From PSRJ01 sp963825305 (GTDB taxonomy: Bacteria > Acidobacteriota > Terriglobia > Bryobacterales > Bryobacteraceae), in contig CAWGTA010000015.1 in the NCBI GenBank assembly GCA_963825305.1, forward strand, positions 34,148-98,147: a stretch of DNA of 64,000 nt. The letters are read 5' to 3'. A model generated the notes under the pieces. That model saw only the letters and a program-made list of their open reading frames with translations. It was not told the origin of the DNA and made no database searches. Below, piece after piece: positions 34,309-42,562 of this stretch; the first letter of the stretch is position 1; each line of letters opens with the position of its first letter. Made by a program: the position numbers and the translations under genes.

Positions 34309-34355
34309 GCACTCAGCGGTCAGCCAACGCAGGTCCAAGGCTGATCGCTGAGTGC
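34309..34355 (+). terminator. Hairpin after the TonB-receptor pair
   Basis: GCACTCAGCGGTCAGCC (34309-34325) pairs with GGCTGATCGCTGAGTGC (34339-34355): 17 base pairs with one G-T wobble and a 13-base loop, starting 12 bases after the receptor stop codon. No U-run follows, so it may be a repeat used as a terminator. The GATCAGC-type words also occur at 43602-43676. Confidence 0.5.
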
Positions 34356-34435
34356 TGGGCAGGGCATGGCCCCACCCCACCACCCCACCCAAACGGCTAG
34401 TTGTGCGGCCGATTCTGAGTTGGTAGTTGTGAAGC

Positions 34436-35017
34436 ATGAGTCTCAGGATTGGCATTCTCGGTAGCGGCAACGTCGGCGGCGCTTTAGGGCGGCTTTGGGC
34501 TGCCAAGGGTCACGACGTCGTATTCGGCAAGCGCGGCGCCTCGAATCGGGAGGCAGCCTCTTCATCCCCAGTAGTCGTATTGACGGTCCCTTGGCCTGCG
34601 GCCGAAGAGGCTATCCGGGATTGCGGCGATCTGGCCGGAAAAATCCTGGTGGACTGCACCAATCCGCTGGCGCCCGATTTGAAAGGGCTCACTGTCGGGC
34701 TGACTACTTCCGCGGCGGAGCAAGTGGCCGGGTGGGCGCCGGGCGCGAAGGTGGTGAAGGCTTTCAACACCATCGGCGCGATCGACTTCGGCAATGCGGA
34801 TTTCGGCGGCGTCCAAGCGGACGGATTTTACTGTGGCGACGATGCTGCTGCCAAGAGCGTGGTCAGCGGCTTGATTAGCGACGCTGGGATGAATCCGGTG
34901 GATGTGGGGCCGCTTCGGAACGCACGGCTGCTGGAGCCGCTGGCGATGCTGTGGATCGATCTGGCGGTCAACCAGAAGCAGGGGGCCGGCCACGCGTTCA
35001 AGCTGCTGCGGCGGTGA
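34436..35017 (+). CDS. NAD(P)-binding oxidoreductase, F420-dependent NADP reductase-like
   Basis: 193 residues, a compact Rossmann protein of the COG2085 type. The dinucleotide-binding turn is GILGSGNVGGALGRLWAAKG (residues 5-24, GxGxxG). VLTVPWPAAEEAI, KILVDCTNPLAPD, APGAKVVKAFNTIGAIDFGNAD and the late FYCGDDAAAKSVVSGLI, LEPLAMLWIDLAV match F420H2:NADP+ oxidoreductase-like proteins. True F420 use is uncertain: no F420 biosynthesis gene is seen here, and many bacterial members act on other substrates. It stands alone, convergent with fhs; the 86 bases between them are filled by a folded palindromic element. Confidence 0.8.
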   Translation: MSLRIGILGSGNVGGALGRLWAAKGHDVVFGKRGASNREAASSSPVVVLTVPWPAAEEAIRDCGDLAGKILVDCTNPLAPDLKGLTVGLTTSAAEQVAGWAPGAKVVKAFNTIGAIDFGNADFGGVQADGFYCGDDAAAKSVVSGLISDAGMNPVDVGPLRNARLLEPLAMLWIDLAVNQKQGAGHAFKLLRR

Positions 35018-35103
35018 GTGGGGCAGGCCTTCCGGCCTGCCGCCGCCTTTCAGGCGGCGCGCCGCGCGGAAGCGCGGCGGCAGCCCCGAAGGGCTGGCCC
35101 CAC
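35018..35103 (+). repeat. Multi-branched palindromic element between convergent genes
   Basis: The whole 86-base gap folds as four consecutive perfect hairpins inside a closing stem. The outer GTGGG (35018-35022) pairs with CCCAC (35099-35103). Inside: GCAGGCC/GGCCTGC (35023-35040, loop TTCC), CGCCGCCT/AGGCGGCG (35041-35059, loop TTC), GCCGCGC/GCGCGGC (35061-35078, loop GGAA) and CAGCCC/GGGCTG (35081-35096, loop CGAA). It starts on the base after one stop codon and its last base is the first base of the fhs stop triplet. It would end transcription from both sides and may be a mobile repeat. See the similar layout at 8452-8553. Confidence 0.75.
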
Positions 35104-37013
35104 TACGACAGCCCCATCACTCGCCCGGTAGCTACATCCAAATCAATATCGTAATAACCGGGGCGCGTTGGCAAGCCCGGCATCGTGCTCATCGTACCCA
35201 GTAACGGGTACAAGAAGCCGGCGCCGACGCTGGCTCGGATGTCGCGGACGGGCACTACGAAACCTACGGGCGCACCCTTCAGGTTGGGGTCGTGGCTCAG
35301 GCTCAGATGCGTCTTGGCCATGCAGATCGGCAGGCGGTCGAACCCATTGCGCGTGTAGAGCTCGATCTTTTTCTCGGCTTCGGGAGAGTATTCGACGCCG
35401 GAGCCGCCGTACATTCCGTGCACGATGGCCTCGATCTTTTCCTTGATCGTCATCTCCAGCGGATAGAGGAAGCGGAAGTTGGTGGGTTTCTCGCACGCGG
35501 CCACCACGGCCTTCGCCAGATTCACCGCGCCGGCGCCCCCCTCCGCCCAGTGATTGCTCAATACGGCATCCTCGGCACCGGCCGCTACGGCGACGTTATG
35601 TATCAGGTCGATCTCAGCCTGCGTGTCGCTGCTGAAACGGTTGATCGCCACCACCACCGAGATGCCGAAGTGCTTGGCATTTTGAATCATGCGCACCAGG
35701 TTGCTGCAGCCGTCGGTGAGCAACTCCAGGTTCTCTTGCGTGTATTCGTGAGCCAGTGGCTGGCCGGCCACTACCTTGGTGCCGCCACCGTGCATCTTCA
35801 GCGCGCGGACGGTGGCCACCAATACCACGCAGTGCGGTGTTAATCCGCTATAGCGGCACTTGATGTTGAAGAACTTCTCCATCCCCATGTCGGCTCCGAA
35901 ACCGGCTTCGGTCAGGACGTAGCCGTCTTTCCCGACCAGTTTGAGCGCGATCTGATCCGCGACGATGGAAGAATTGCCGTGCGCGATATTGGCGAACGGG
36001 CCGGCGTGCACGAAGGCGGGCGTCCCTTCGATGGTCTGCATCAGATTCGGCAGCAGAGCGTCCTTCATAAGCACGGTCAACGCGCCGCCCACGCCGAGAT
36101 CGTCAGCGGTAATGGGCGTGCCCTCGCGATTGGTCCCGATCACCATGCGGCCCAAGCGCTCGCGCATGTCTCCCAGATCGGTAGCCAGAGCCAGGATCGC
36201 CATGATCTCGCTGGCCACCGCCATATCGAAACCAGTGACCCGGGTGAGACCCTTTTCTTCCGCGCCCTGGCCGATGGTGATCTGGCGCAGCATGCGGTCG
36301 TTGGTATCCATCACGCGCCGCCAGGTGATGCTGTCCGGATCGATGTTCAGGCGCGCGAAGCGGCTGCGCTCTCCGGGCGTCAGATCATTGGGGTCGGCCT
36401 TGTCGATGCCCAGGTTCCGCAGGCGGCGCAGCATCACCGGCGTGAACTTGCGGCTGCCATCCTTTTTAGCCGGGCATAGCCGGTCGAACAGGGCCTCGTC
36501 TTTCGGAGTGGTCTGCTCGTGGAACATGCGCGTGTCGATGGCCGCGGCCAGCAGGTTGTTGGCGGCCGTGATGGCATGGATATCGCCGGTCAAGTGGAGG
36601 TTGAATTCCTCCATGGGGATGATCTGGCTATAGCCGCCACCGGCCGCGCCGCCTTTGATGCCGAACGTCGGTCCCTGGCTGGGCTGGCGGATACACGTGA
36701 AAACGTTCTTGCCCAGGTGCGCGCCCAGGGCCTGGCTCAGCCCCACGGTGGTCGTCGTCTTACCTTCGCCCAGGGGCGTCGGCGTGATCGCGGTCACCAC
36801 GATGTACTTGCCGTTGGGCACATCCTTGAGCCGGTCGCGGATCGAAAGGTGCACCTTCGCCTTGGTCTTGCCGTACAGCTCCAACTCGTCGGGAAGAATG
36901 CCCGCGCCGGCGGCAATCTGGTCAATGGGCAGCGGCGCCACCGACTGAGCGATTTCGATATCGCTGGGGACATTCTTCTGAATATTCGTAAGCTTGCGTG
37001 GTTTGACAGTCAT
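35103..37013 (-). CDS. fhs: Formate-tetrahydrofolate ligase
   Basis: Joins formate to tetrahydrofolate with ATP, giving 10-formyl-tetrahydrofolate in the cytoplasm. 636 residues, longer than the usual 555-560, because of an N-terminal extension and two internal inserts. The P-loop PTPLGEGKTTTTVGL (about 75-90) is exact, as are RQPSQGPTFGIKGGAAGGGYSQ-type segments, NLHLTGDIHAITAANNLLAAAIDTR-type segments, FVHAGPFANIAHGNSS and ADMGMEKFFNIKCRYSG. It is the last gene of a four-gene operon (methyltransferase, MetE-like, metF, fhs), 28 bases after metF. With a methylene-THF dehydrogenase (not seen here) it would feed methylene-THF to MetF. Convergent with the F420-reductase-like gene. Confidence 0.96.
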   Translation of the reverse strand: MTVKPRKLTNIQKNVPSDIEIAQSVAPLPIDQIAAGAGILPDELELYGKTKAKVHLSIRDRLKDVPNGKYIVVTAITPTPLGEGKTTTTVGLSQALGAHLGKNVFTCIRQPSQGPTFGIKGGAAGGGYSQIIPMEEFNLHLTGDIHAITAANNLLAAAIDTRMFHEQTTPKDEALFDRLCPAKKDGSRKFTPVMLRRLRNLGIDKADPNDLTPGERSRFARLNIDPDSITWRRVMDTNDRMLRQITIGQGAEEKGLTRVTGFDMAVASEIMAILALATDLGDMRERLGRMVIGTNREGTPITADDLGVGGALTVLMKDALLPNLMQTIEGTPAFVHAGPFANIAHGNSSIVADQIALKLVGKDGYVLTEAGFGADMGMEKFFNIKCRYSGLTPHCVVLVATVRALKMHGGGTKVVAGQPLAHEYTQENLELLTDGCSNLVRMIQNAKHFGISVVVAINRFSSDTQAEIDLIHNVAVAAGAEDAVLSNHWAEGGAGAVNLAKAVVAACEKPTNFRFLYPLEMTIKEKIEAIVHGMYGGSGVEYSPEAEKKIELYTRNGFDRLPICMAKTHLSLSHDPNLKGAPVGFVVPVRDIRASVGAGFLYPLLGTMSTMPGLPTRPGYYDIDLDVATGRVMGLS

Positions 37014-37041
37014 AGGATTTCGAAAAAAGGCAGGATGCGGC

Positions 37042-38544
37042 TCAAGAGGACGTTTTGACTACTTCCGCTTCGGGGGCTTTCTTAGCGGCCGGCGGGGCGG
37101 TGATCTGAATCAGCGGCTCCGAGTTCCCCGGGCGGCTATCTTTCTTGAGTAAATAATTGATGTAAGAACTCGTGCCCTGCAAGGAGCGGTTGCGGGGCGG
37201 AATATAGACGCGCAAATCGTCGACTCGATTTGCCGCTTGCGCGCGTTCGTACACCTTAACCCAGATACAGGGCTGGTCCGGAAGCACTTCGCACATTCCG
37301 TTAAAAGGACCGCCGCATGGACCGTTGCGCAGATTCTTGGGGCAGGTCATGGGACAGACGTATTCCGTCAGTCCTAAGACACAGTTGCCGCACGCTTGGC
37401 AGCCAAACACCGGCTTCTTGAAAGCCAGCTCCGCCTTTTCCACGGTCTGCGCTAAACCGGGCCGTTTATCCACCCAGCGGAATATCGGCGTCAAAAACCC
37501 TCGCAGGGCGCCCGGCCAGTTGGCGGGCTCGGCAATATCGGCGACGCGCACCCAGAACCCGCGCTTCTTGGGCTGACGGGGTGGCGCGTCGTACATATAG
37601 AACGCGCCCTTGGGACTGTAGCTGATTTCTTCCGCGAATTCCTCCCAGCGCGGCGCGATTTCTTCGGAGCGCTTAATGATCCAGCGTATGCGGTCAGCCT
37701 GGTGGTCCCCGCCGAGATATGCTCCCGCATAGCCGAGGCCGCGCACAATCGCCACCATGCGCGCTGCCCGTTCCAACCGTGCGGCGAGCCCCTTATCGGT
37801 GGACGCCTTCGTCTCGGCCTCAATGCGCTCTACCAGCTCGGGAGCGACCCAGCAGCCGGGCGGGTCACCCTTGGACATTCTCTGCGACGCCTTGAAGGGC
37901 AGCACGTAGACGTTGCCAAAAATCGGCGTCTTCAAGCCACGCTCATCCAGGTAACGCTTCAGCTCGCGAAACTTGCGCGAATCGTAGCCAAGCTGTGTGA
38001 TGGCGTAGTCCGCTCCAGCCGCGATTTTTTTCTCCAGCTTCAGGTACTGATACGCAACTTCGGCTTCGCTGTACTTAAACGGCGAAACCGCGGCCGAGAT
38101 GTAGAACGGTATCCCGGTGCCCCGCAGCTCGCTCAGGAATTCGACCAGCTGCACCGAATCCAAGTCGTACGGCACGGGATTCGTACGGTGGTCCACGCCT
38201 TTGGGATAGTCGCCGGTGATGCAGAAAATGTTTTCGATGCCGACAGCCGCCAGATCTTCCAGTTCCCGACGAATGGTGAGGCGATCCTTGCCGACGCAAG
38301 TGATGTGAATGTTGGGAGTGAGCCCTCGGGCTTTAGCTGCCGTACCCACGCGGATGGGATCGTGTCCCATGGCGCCGCCGGCATAGCTGGTGATACCGGC
38401 GCCGATGACTCCGGGAACCTGGGCCAGCTTGGTGGCGACTTCCAGCAGCTTGGCTTCGCGTGTGAGTTGGCTGGCAACCAGCTCCACGATATAGCAAAAG
38501 TTACCACTGGTGAGCGCTTCCCGGATTCGATTCGGTACCGGCAT
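37042..38544 (-). CDS. metF: Methylenetetrahydrofolate reductase fused to a MetV-like cysteine-rich domain
   Basis: 500 residues. The first ~300 form a MetF TIM barrel (FCYIVELVASQLTREAKLLE, HITCVGKDRLTIRRELEDLA, FCITGDYPKG, YISAAVSPFKYSEAE, GADYAITQLGYDSRKF, NVYVLPFKASQRM), reducing methylene-THF to methyl-THF. The C-terminus is the MTHFR_C/MetV-type domain: CQACGNCVLGLTEYVCPMTC (about 382-401), then Cys410, Cys418 and Cys426, eight cysteines able to hold zinc or a cluster. In acetogens MetV is a separate subunit and couples MetF to ferredoxin chemistry; here both are on one chain. The gene lies two bases after the MetE-like stop, so translation is likely coupled. It supplies methyl-THF to MetH (18142) or the MetE-like protein beside it. 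Confidence 0.92.
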   Translation of the reverse strand: MPVPNRIREALTSGNFCYIVELVASQLTREAKLLEVATKLAQVPGVIGAGITSYAGGAMGHDPIRVGTAAKARGLTPNIHITCVGKDRLTIRRELEDLAAVGIENIFCITGDYPKGVDHRTNPVPYDLDSVQLVEFLSELRGTGIPFYISAAVSPFKYSEAEVAYQYLKLEKKIAAGADYAITQLGYDSRKFRELKRYLDERGLKTPIFGNVYVLPFKASQRMSKGDPPGCWVAPELVERIEAETKASTDKGLAARLERAARMVAIVRGLGYAGAYLGGDHQADRIRWIIKRSEEIAPRWEEFAEEISYSPKGAFYMYDAPPRQPKKRGFWVRVADIAEPANWPGALRGFLTPIFRWVDKRPGLAQTVEKAELAFKKPVFGCQACGNCVLGLTEYVCPMTCPKNLRNGPCGGPFNGMCEVLPDQPCIWVKVYERAQAANRVDDLRVYIPPRNRSLQGTSSYINYLLKKDSRPGNSEPLIQITAPPAAKKAPEAEVVKTSS

Positions 38545-38546
38545 TT

Positions 38547-39548
38547 CTATTTCTTCAGTTCTGCGCGGACCAGCTTGGTTCCCTCAACCATAGTCTTTAG
38601 CTTGGCGAATGCCACATCCCGTGGCAAGTGGAAACAGCCGCAATCCGGAAGGATGTACAGGCGTTCCGGTGGCAGTACGTCTAGCGCTTTGCGGATGCGT
38701 TCGGCCACCAGGTCGGGCGTTTCCACGTCGTGCGACTTTACGTCGATGACGCCAAGTCCCAGCTCAAACGGCGGATTGAACTCCTTGAAGAGATCCAGAT
38801 CCTCACCGCCGCGCCGCGCAAACTCCATGGTCAGCGCGTGTACCTTGGCATCCATGATGGTAGGGAACAGATAGCGGTAGCTCCCCTCCCAGGAAGGCTT
38901 GCCATAACGGTTGCCGTAGCAGATATGCACGGCGATTTTGGCTCCCACCCCATCCACCATGGTGTTCAATGCCTTAACGGCCCATGGCAGATCTTCGGGG
39001 AAACCGGAGTAGTACGGTTCGTCGATCTGAATAAGCTGCGCGCCGGCCTTCACCAGTTCCTTCAATTCGAGGTTAAACACGCGGCCCAGGTCGTTGGCCA
39101 GGCTGGCCTCGTCGGGATAGTGCTGGTTGCGGATCCGTTTGGTCAGGCAGTGTGGGCCGGTGATACAGATCTTGGCCTCGCGGTCCGTATTGGCCTTCAG
39201 GAATTTGAAATCCGGCACCAGGCCGAGTGAGGCCATGGGAATCTTGCCCTGCACCACGCTGTCGTAGAAGTCGTAGTAGAACTTCTTCGAGGAGCGGTCG
39301 ATCTGCACGCCGGGGAGCCGCTCGACGAAGTAGTCGATCATATTGTCGCGGCGGGCTTCTCCATCGGTAATGATGTCAAGGCCCGCGACTTCCTGGTCCT
39401 TGATATCGGCTTTGACCGCTGTGTCGTGGATCTCGTCCAGATCGTGACGGCTGATGCGCCGGGCAAAGTACTCCGTCTTGAGCCGCTCCAGCCAGCCCGG
39501 CATCGAGTAACTGCCCACCACAGTGGTGGGAAGAATGGGAAGAGTCAT
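38547..39548 (-). CDS. Core-MetE-like methionine synthase/methyltransferase
   Basis: 333 residues, a single TIM-barrel like the C-terminal catalytic half of cobalamin-independent methionine synthase (MetE), without the N-terminal half. The zinc site is complete: His208 and Cys210 (AVHICYGN), Glu242 (TMEFAR) and Cys303 (ILPDCGC). The start TTVVGSYSMPGWL, GLDIITDGEARRDNM and IQIDEPYYSG are typical. Such core-MetE proteins take a methyl group from methyl-THF, methyl-cobamide protein or another donor and pass it to homocysteine or another thiol. The cysteine after it (Cys305) is a possible alternative ligand. It sits between a putative methyltransferase and metF in one operon, which supports a role in methyl transfer. 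The substrate is inferred. Confidence 0.85.
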   Translation of the reverse strand: MTLPILPTTVVGSYSMPGWLERLKTEYFARRISRHDLDEIHDTAVKADIKDQEVAGLDIITDGEARRDNMIDYFVERLPGVQIDRSSKKFYYDFYDSVVQGKIPMASLGLVPDFKFLKANTDREAKICITGPHCLTKRIRNQHYPDEASLANDLGRVFNLELKELVKAGAQLIQIDEPYYSGFPEDLPWAVKALNTMVDGVGAKIAVHICYGNRYGKPSWEGSYRYLFPTIMDAKVHALTMEFARRGGEDLDLFKEFNPPFELGLGVIDVKSHDVETPDLVAERIRKALDVLPPERLYILPDCGCFHLPRDVAFAKLKTMVEGTKLVRAELKK

Positions 39549-39557
39549 CTAGGTCCT

Positions 39558-41012
39558 TTACTCCCGCGACGTTGTGTACAGAATGGAAGTCTTCGATCCT
39601 TGGCGGTATTGGAAAGGCGCGAAGTGCACGTCATAACCCGCACGCTCGCCAACCTCGCGCAGCAACACTCCATTGACCCAGTTCACGATGGAGCCATCGA
39701 GTTTGCCCGGACCGTGAAAGCCCAGCCGGTACTGATTGAAGTCGGTGACGAAAATATCCTGTACCTGCAGATAGCCGCGCGGATAGAGCAGGGGGATTGT
39801 ATTGGAAAAACTCTCCAGTGCTCCTGAGCTCAGGTGAAACCGCAGATCGCTCGGCGCTTCCTGCAGGATATCTTCCAGTTTAGCGACATCCAGGCCGGGA
39901 GGGAAACTGGCGTCGACCATCTCCTCGATCGGCACGAGGCGTTCTTCCAGCCGTATGGCATCCCACAATTCCATCCAGAACCCCAGACCGCGGTCGAAAT
40001 CGCCCAGGTAATCCGGACCGCCTTCGAGCAGGCGGCTCACCAGCGTCCGCATTTTCTCCACCGGCAGCTCGTATTTCTGGGTGATCCGCACGACCTCCGT
40101 CATAGGGACGTAGGCGCGCGTCTCGATGAAGTACAATTTGCCGTCGCGCCGCAGCAGTTCGTCGTTGGGAAGGTTGTCGTAGACGTTGGTCAAATGGACA
40201 TGCAGGATCTTGTGCCGCAGGAACGACAGGGTCTTGATGGGATTGATGGCATCCAGCACGACGAAGCTGCACAGATCGATATGCTTCTGGACCGCGGCCC
40301 GCGAACGGTCGAGCGTCTGCAGCGAATAGTCGCCCAGCAGGACGCGCAACTTGGGGTAATAGTTGGTGCCGCGCTGTGTATCGAGCGCATGGAACCGGTC
40401 GAGGAAAAGGCCGCAGCGTTGTCCGGTGCCAACGCCGATCTCCATGAGGAAGATTTCGGGAGGCAGTTGTTTCTTGGCGTCCAGGTCGCGCACCAGGGTC
40501 CAGAAATCGGCGACGCCATCGGCCACGGCGTCGGGATGGTTGGCGTCGGATTGGCCCCCGGGGAGCGCTTTCTCGTAACCCTGGCCGGTGGCTACTTCCC
40601 ATTCTTTGAGACGGTGCCAATAGAGCCGGTTAAAGTCCCAGGCGATACTGTTGCGGAAGGGTTTGAACTCTTCCAGCGGCAGATTCTCTTCCGCCGGTTC
40701 CATTCCCCTGCGCGGCTTGCGGTGCATCATGGCCCGCATCATCGCCGGTCTCAAGCAGCCGGAGACGACCTGGCGCGTGTCGACCTGAATGTGCAGGATG
40801 GGGGCTTCGTCTCCGCCCGGTTCTTTGTCCGGCGTGACCAGCACTACCTCGCGGAAATTCTTCTTGTATTGGAGCCAGTCCAACTGGATGCGAAGGCGCG
40901 CGAACTCGTTAGGTTCGATATGCCCCTCGGCCAGCATCGTGTAAAGTGTCTCAATCACTTCCTGGGTGGCGCCGGCCGCCTTTCCCTGGAGGTGATTCAG
41001 TTGCAGGATCAT
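39558..41012 (-). CDS. SAM-dependent methyltransferase-like protein
   Basis: 484 residues and the first gene of the one-carbon operon, nine bases before the MetE-like gene. The middle carries a class I methyltransferase motif I, EIFLMEIGVGTGQRCGLFLD (about 185-204), then KLRVLLGDYSLQTLDRSR and a following acidic strand (FVVLDAINPIKTLSF). The region resembles MidA/NDUFAF7-type enzymes, which dimethylate an arginine of respiratory complex I; here no partner supports that. The N-terminal 170 residues (helical, with GYEKALPGGQSDANHPDAV) have no clear counterpart. Position upstream of MetE-like, metF and fhs suggests methyl group chemistry. A TAGAAT-type -10 box (minus strand, about 41060-41065) precedes the ATG. 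Confidence 0.6.
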   Translation of the reverse strand: MILQLNHLQGKAAGATQEVIETLYTMLAEGHIEPNEFARLRIQLDWLQYKKNFREVVLVTPDKEPGGDEAPILHIQVDTRQVVSGCLRPAMMRAMMHRKPRRGMEPAEENLPLEEFKPFRNSIAWDFNRLYWHRLKEWEVATGQGYEKALPGGQSDANHPDAVADGVADFWTLVRDLDAKKQLPPEIFLMEIGVGTGQRCGLFLDRFHALDTQRGTNYYPKLRVLLGDYSLQTLDRSRAAVQKHIDLCSFVVLDAINPIKTLSFLRHKILHVHLTNVYDNLPNDELLRRDGKLYFIETRAYVPMTEVVRITQKYELPVEKMRTLVSRLLEGGPDYLGDFDRGLGFWMELWDAIRLEERLVPIEEMVDASFPPGLDVAKLEDILQEAPSDLRFHLSSGALESFSNTIPLLYPRGYLQVQDIFVTDFNQYRLGFHGPGKLDGSIVNWVNGVLLREVGERAGYDVHFAPFQYRQGSKTSILYTTSRE

Positions 41013-41225
41013 AATTCTCGGAACGGAAGACCCGTAAGGTGCGCGTTTGCCATCGGATATTCTACCGTAGTCGTCCCCGAAACCTGAAATGGCGCGTTAG
41101 GGGGCGGCGAAAGCCGTGCGGCACAGCAGTTCGGCTAATTTGCATATGATGGTGGTGCTGGTCGTTTTGCACCTGCTTACAATGCGGGCAGGGCAGCCGA
41201 AGAAGGCCGCAAGAAAGGTAGCTCG

Positions 41226-41480
41226 ATGACGTCGGAACAACGGTTCACCGCGCTGGAGCGCAGTGCGGCGCAGCACGACAAGCAGATCAAAGCGATCCGC
41301 AACCTGGTGCAGGAGGGTATGCGGCTGATGGTGGAGACGCGCAAGGAACTGCGCCAGCTCGCCGTTGCGCAACGACGAACCGACGCTGCGATCAAGCGCA
41401 CTGACGAAAGCCTCCGCGCCTTCATCGAATCGCGGCGGGGCGCGAACGGCCACAGCAAGCGCAAGGTGGATTTGCAGTAA
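41226..41480 (+). CDS. Small coiled-coil protein
   Basis: 84 residues, strongly helical and charged with heptad pattern: MTSEQRFTALERSAAQHDKQ, RNLVQEGMRLMVETRKELRQ, RRTDAAIKRTDESLRAFI, with a basic tail RRGANGHSKRKVD. Such proteins are frequent in Acidobacteria and Chloroflexi and have no assigned role. AGGTAGCTCG precedes the ATG. The stop TAA overlaps the start of the next small gene (TAATG), indicating coupled translation. Confidence 0.7.
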   Translation: MTSEQRFTALERSAAQHDKQIKAIRNLVQEGMRLMVETRKELRQLAVAQRRTDAAIKRTDESLRAFIESRRGANGHSKRKVDLQ

Positions 41481-41656
41481 TGTCTGCCAGATGGGGAAAT
41501 GATGGCGAAGCTGCCACAGGCATGGACGTCGAGCAAGATGGCGAGTGCTACCTGGACCCGAAGACCGAACTGCACCCCAAGATGGGGCCGGTCAATATCG
41601 AAGTCAGCCGACGCGACGACGGGTTTTATGTCGCCGTACAGCCACACATGCGCTGA
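41480..41656 (+). CDS. 58-residue hypothetical protein coupled to the coiled-coil gene
   Basis: ATG at 41480 uses the last A of the upstream TAA. Product: MSARWGNDGEAATGMDVEQD, GECYLDPKTELHPKMG, NIEVSRRDDGFYVAVQPHMR; acidic N-terminus and a short beta-like C-terminus. The 1-base overlap and length make it a likely real small gene, but no homologue is recognised. Stop at 41654-41656, three bases before the 3' end of the convergent isochorismatase gene. Confidence 0.5.
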   Translation: MSARWGNDGEAATGMDVEQDGECYLDPKTELHPKMGPVNIEVSRRDDGFYVAVQPHMR

Positions 41657-41659
41657 CAG

Positions 41660-42346
41660 CTACAGGTGACGTGAACCGAGCGGAAGCACCGCCAGCAGTT
41701 CTTCCGCGGGCACCGTCCATCCGAAGAACGATTCGACGTTGAATATGGTCGCATCGTGCATTGCCGGAGAGCCCGCCGCCATGGCGGCATCGGCGATCAG
41801 GATGGGCCAGTAGTCCAGGAAGAACGCGTCGCGCAACGTCGATTCCACGCAAACGTTGGTGGCGATCCCGGTAAACAGCAGATAGCGGATTCCGCGGGCG
41901 CGCAGTTCGGCGTCCAGCGTGGTGCGGGCAAAACCACTATAGCGCGTCTTGACGATCACCAGGTCTTCGGGTTGAGGCGCCAGCTCATCCACAATGGCGA
42001 AATCCCAAGTGCCCTCCACCAGCAGTTTTCCCTTGAGCTCCGGCCGGCAGTCCATGAGCCGCAGCGCCAGTTCCTTGTGCCAATTGGGTGATTCCGGGCC
42101 GCCGCTGTTGCTCAGGTCGGGCTTGAACCCCATCTGCAGATAGACGATCGGAATGCCAGCGCCGCGCGCGGCGGTCACTATCTTGCCGATGGTCTTCACC
42201 ACGGCAGGTGCGCCTGAGATATCGACGCCGGCGATATCCAGCATCCCGCGCTGGCTCGCGAAGCCGTTTTGCATGTCTACGACGACAACGGCCGCCCGGC
42301 TGAAGTCGATTTCGACCGGCTCCGGGCGGGCGTTCAAGCGGGGCAT
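41660..42346 (-). CDS. Isochorismatase-family cysteine hydrolase, RutB-like
   Basis: 228 residues. The family's catalytic residues are all seen: Asp24 (AVVVVDMQNGF), the lysine in LVIVKTRYSGFARTTLDAEL and the nucleophile cysteine in LLFTGIATNVCVESTLRDA. The extended opening PEPVEIDFSRAAVVVVDMQN and the HKELALRLMDCRPELKGK insert fit the ureidoacrylate/peroxyureidoacrylate hydrolase RutB better than isochorismatase or nicotinamidase. No other rut genes (uracil degradation) are close, so the substrate is unproven. The upstream gap 42347-42562 holds a long inverted repeat rather than a gene. Confidence 0.8.
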   Translation of the reverse strand: MPRLNARPEPVEIDFSRAAVVVVDMQNGFASQRGMLDIAGVDISGAPAVVKTIGKIVTAARGAGIPIVYLQMGFKPDLSNSGGPESPNWHKELALRLMDCRPELKGKLLVEGTWDFAIVDELAPQPEDLVIVKTRYSGFARTTLDAELRARGIRYLLFTGIATNVCVESTLRDAFFLDYWPILIADAAMAAGSPAMHDATIFNVESFFGWTVPAEELLAVLPLGSRHL

Positions 42347-42377
42347 TTCGCCAAGCTATCACAATCCTTGGGGCCGT

Positions 42378-42448
42378 TTGACCGCTCCCTTCGGTCACGG
42401 CTCAGAAACGCGCCTTCATGCTGAGCCGTGACCAAAGGGAGCGGTTAA
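42378..42448 (+). repeat. Long inverted-repeat hairpin
   Basis: TTGACCGCTCCCTTCGGTCA plus CGGCTCAG (42378-42405) pairs with 42421-42448 over 28 bases with two mismatches; the loop is 15 bases. It lies between the divergent isochorismatase and mreB genes. The first arm alone also contains an inverted-like CCGCTCCCTTCGG word. It is too perfect to be chance and looks like a repetitive mobile hairpin of this group of genomes. Confidence 0.65.
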
Positions 42449-42562
42449 TCTGCTACACAATTTAGAACAGAACGTATAGAACTTTGCCGTGTGTTACCAT
42501 TCATTTGGGATTGCGCTAGGGACCGCTCCGACGCACGTCTCATCCTGAAGTAATCACCTAGA

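Noticed and set aside
39834..41087. 417-residue open frame antisense to the methyltransferase-like gene
   Set aside because: No recognisable domain, and it runs through the promoter region of the operon.
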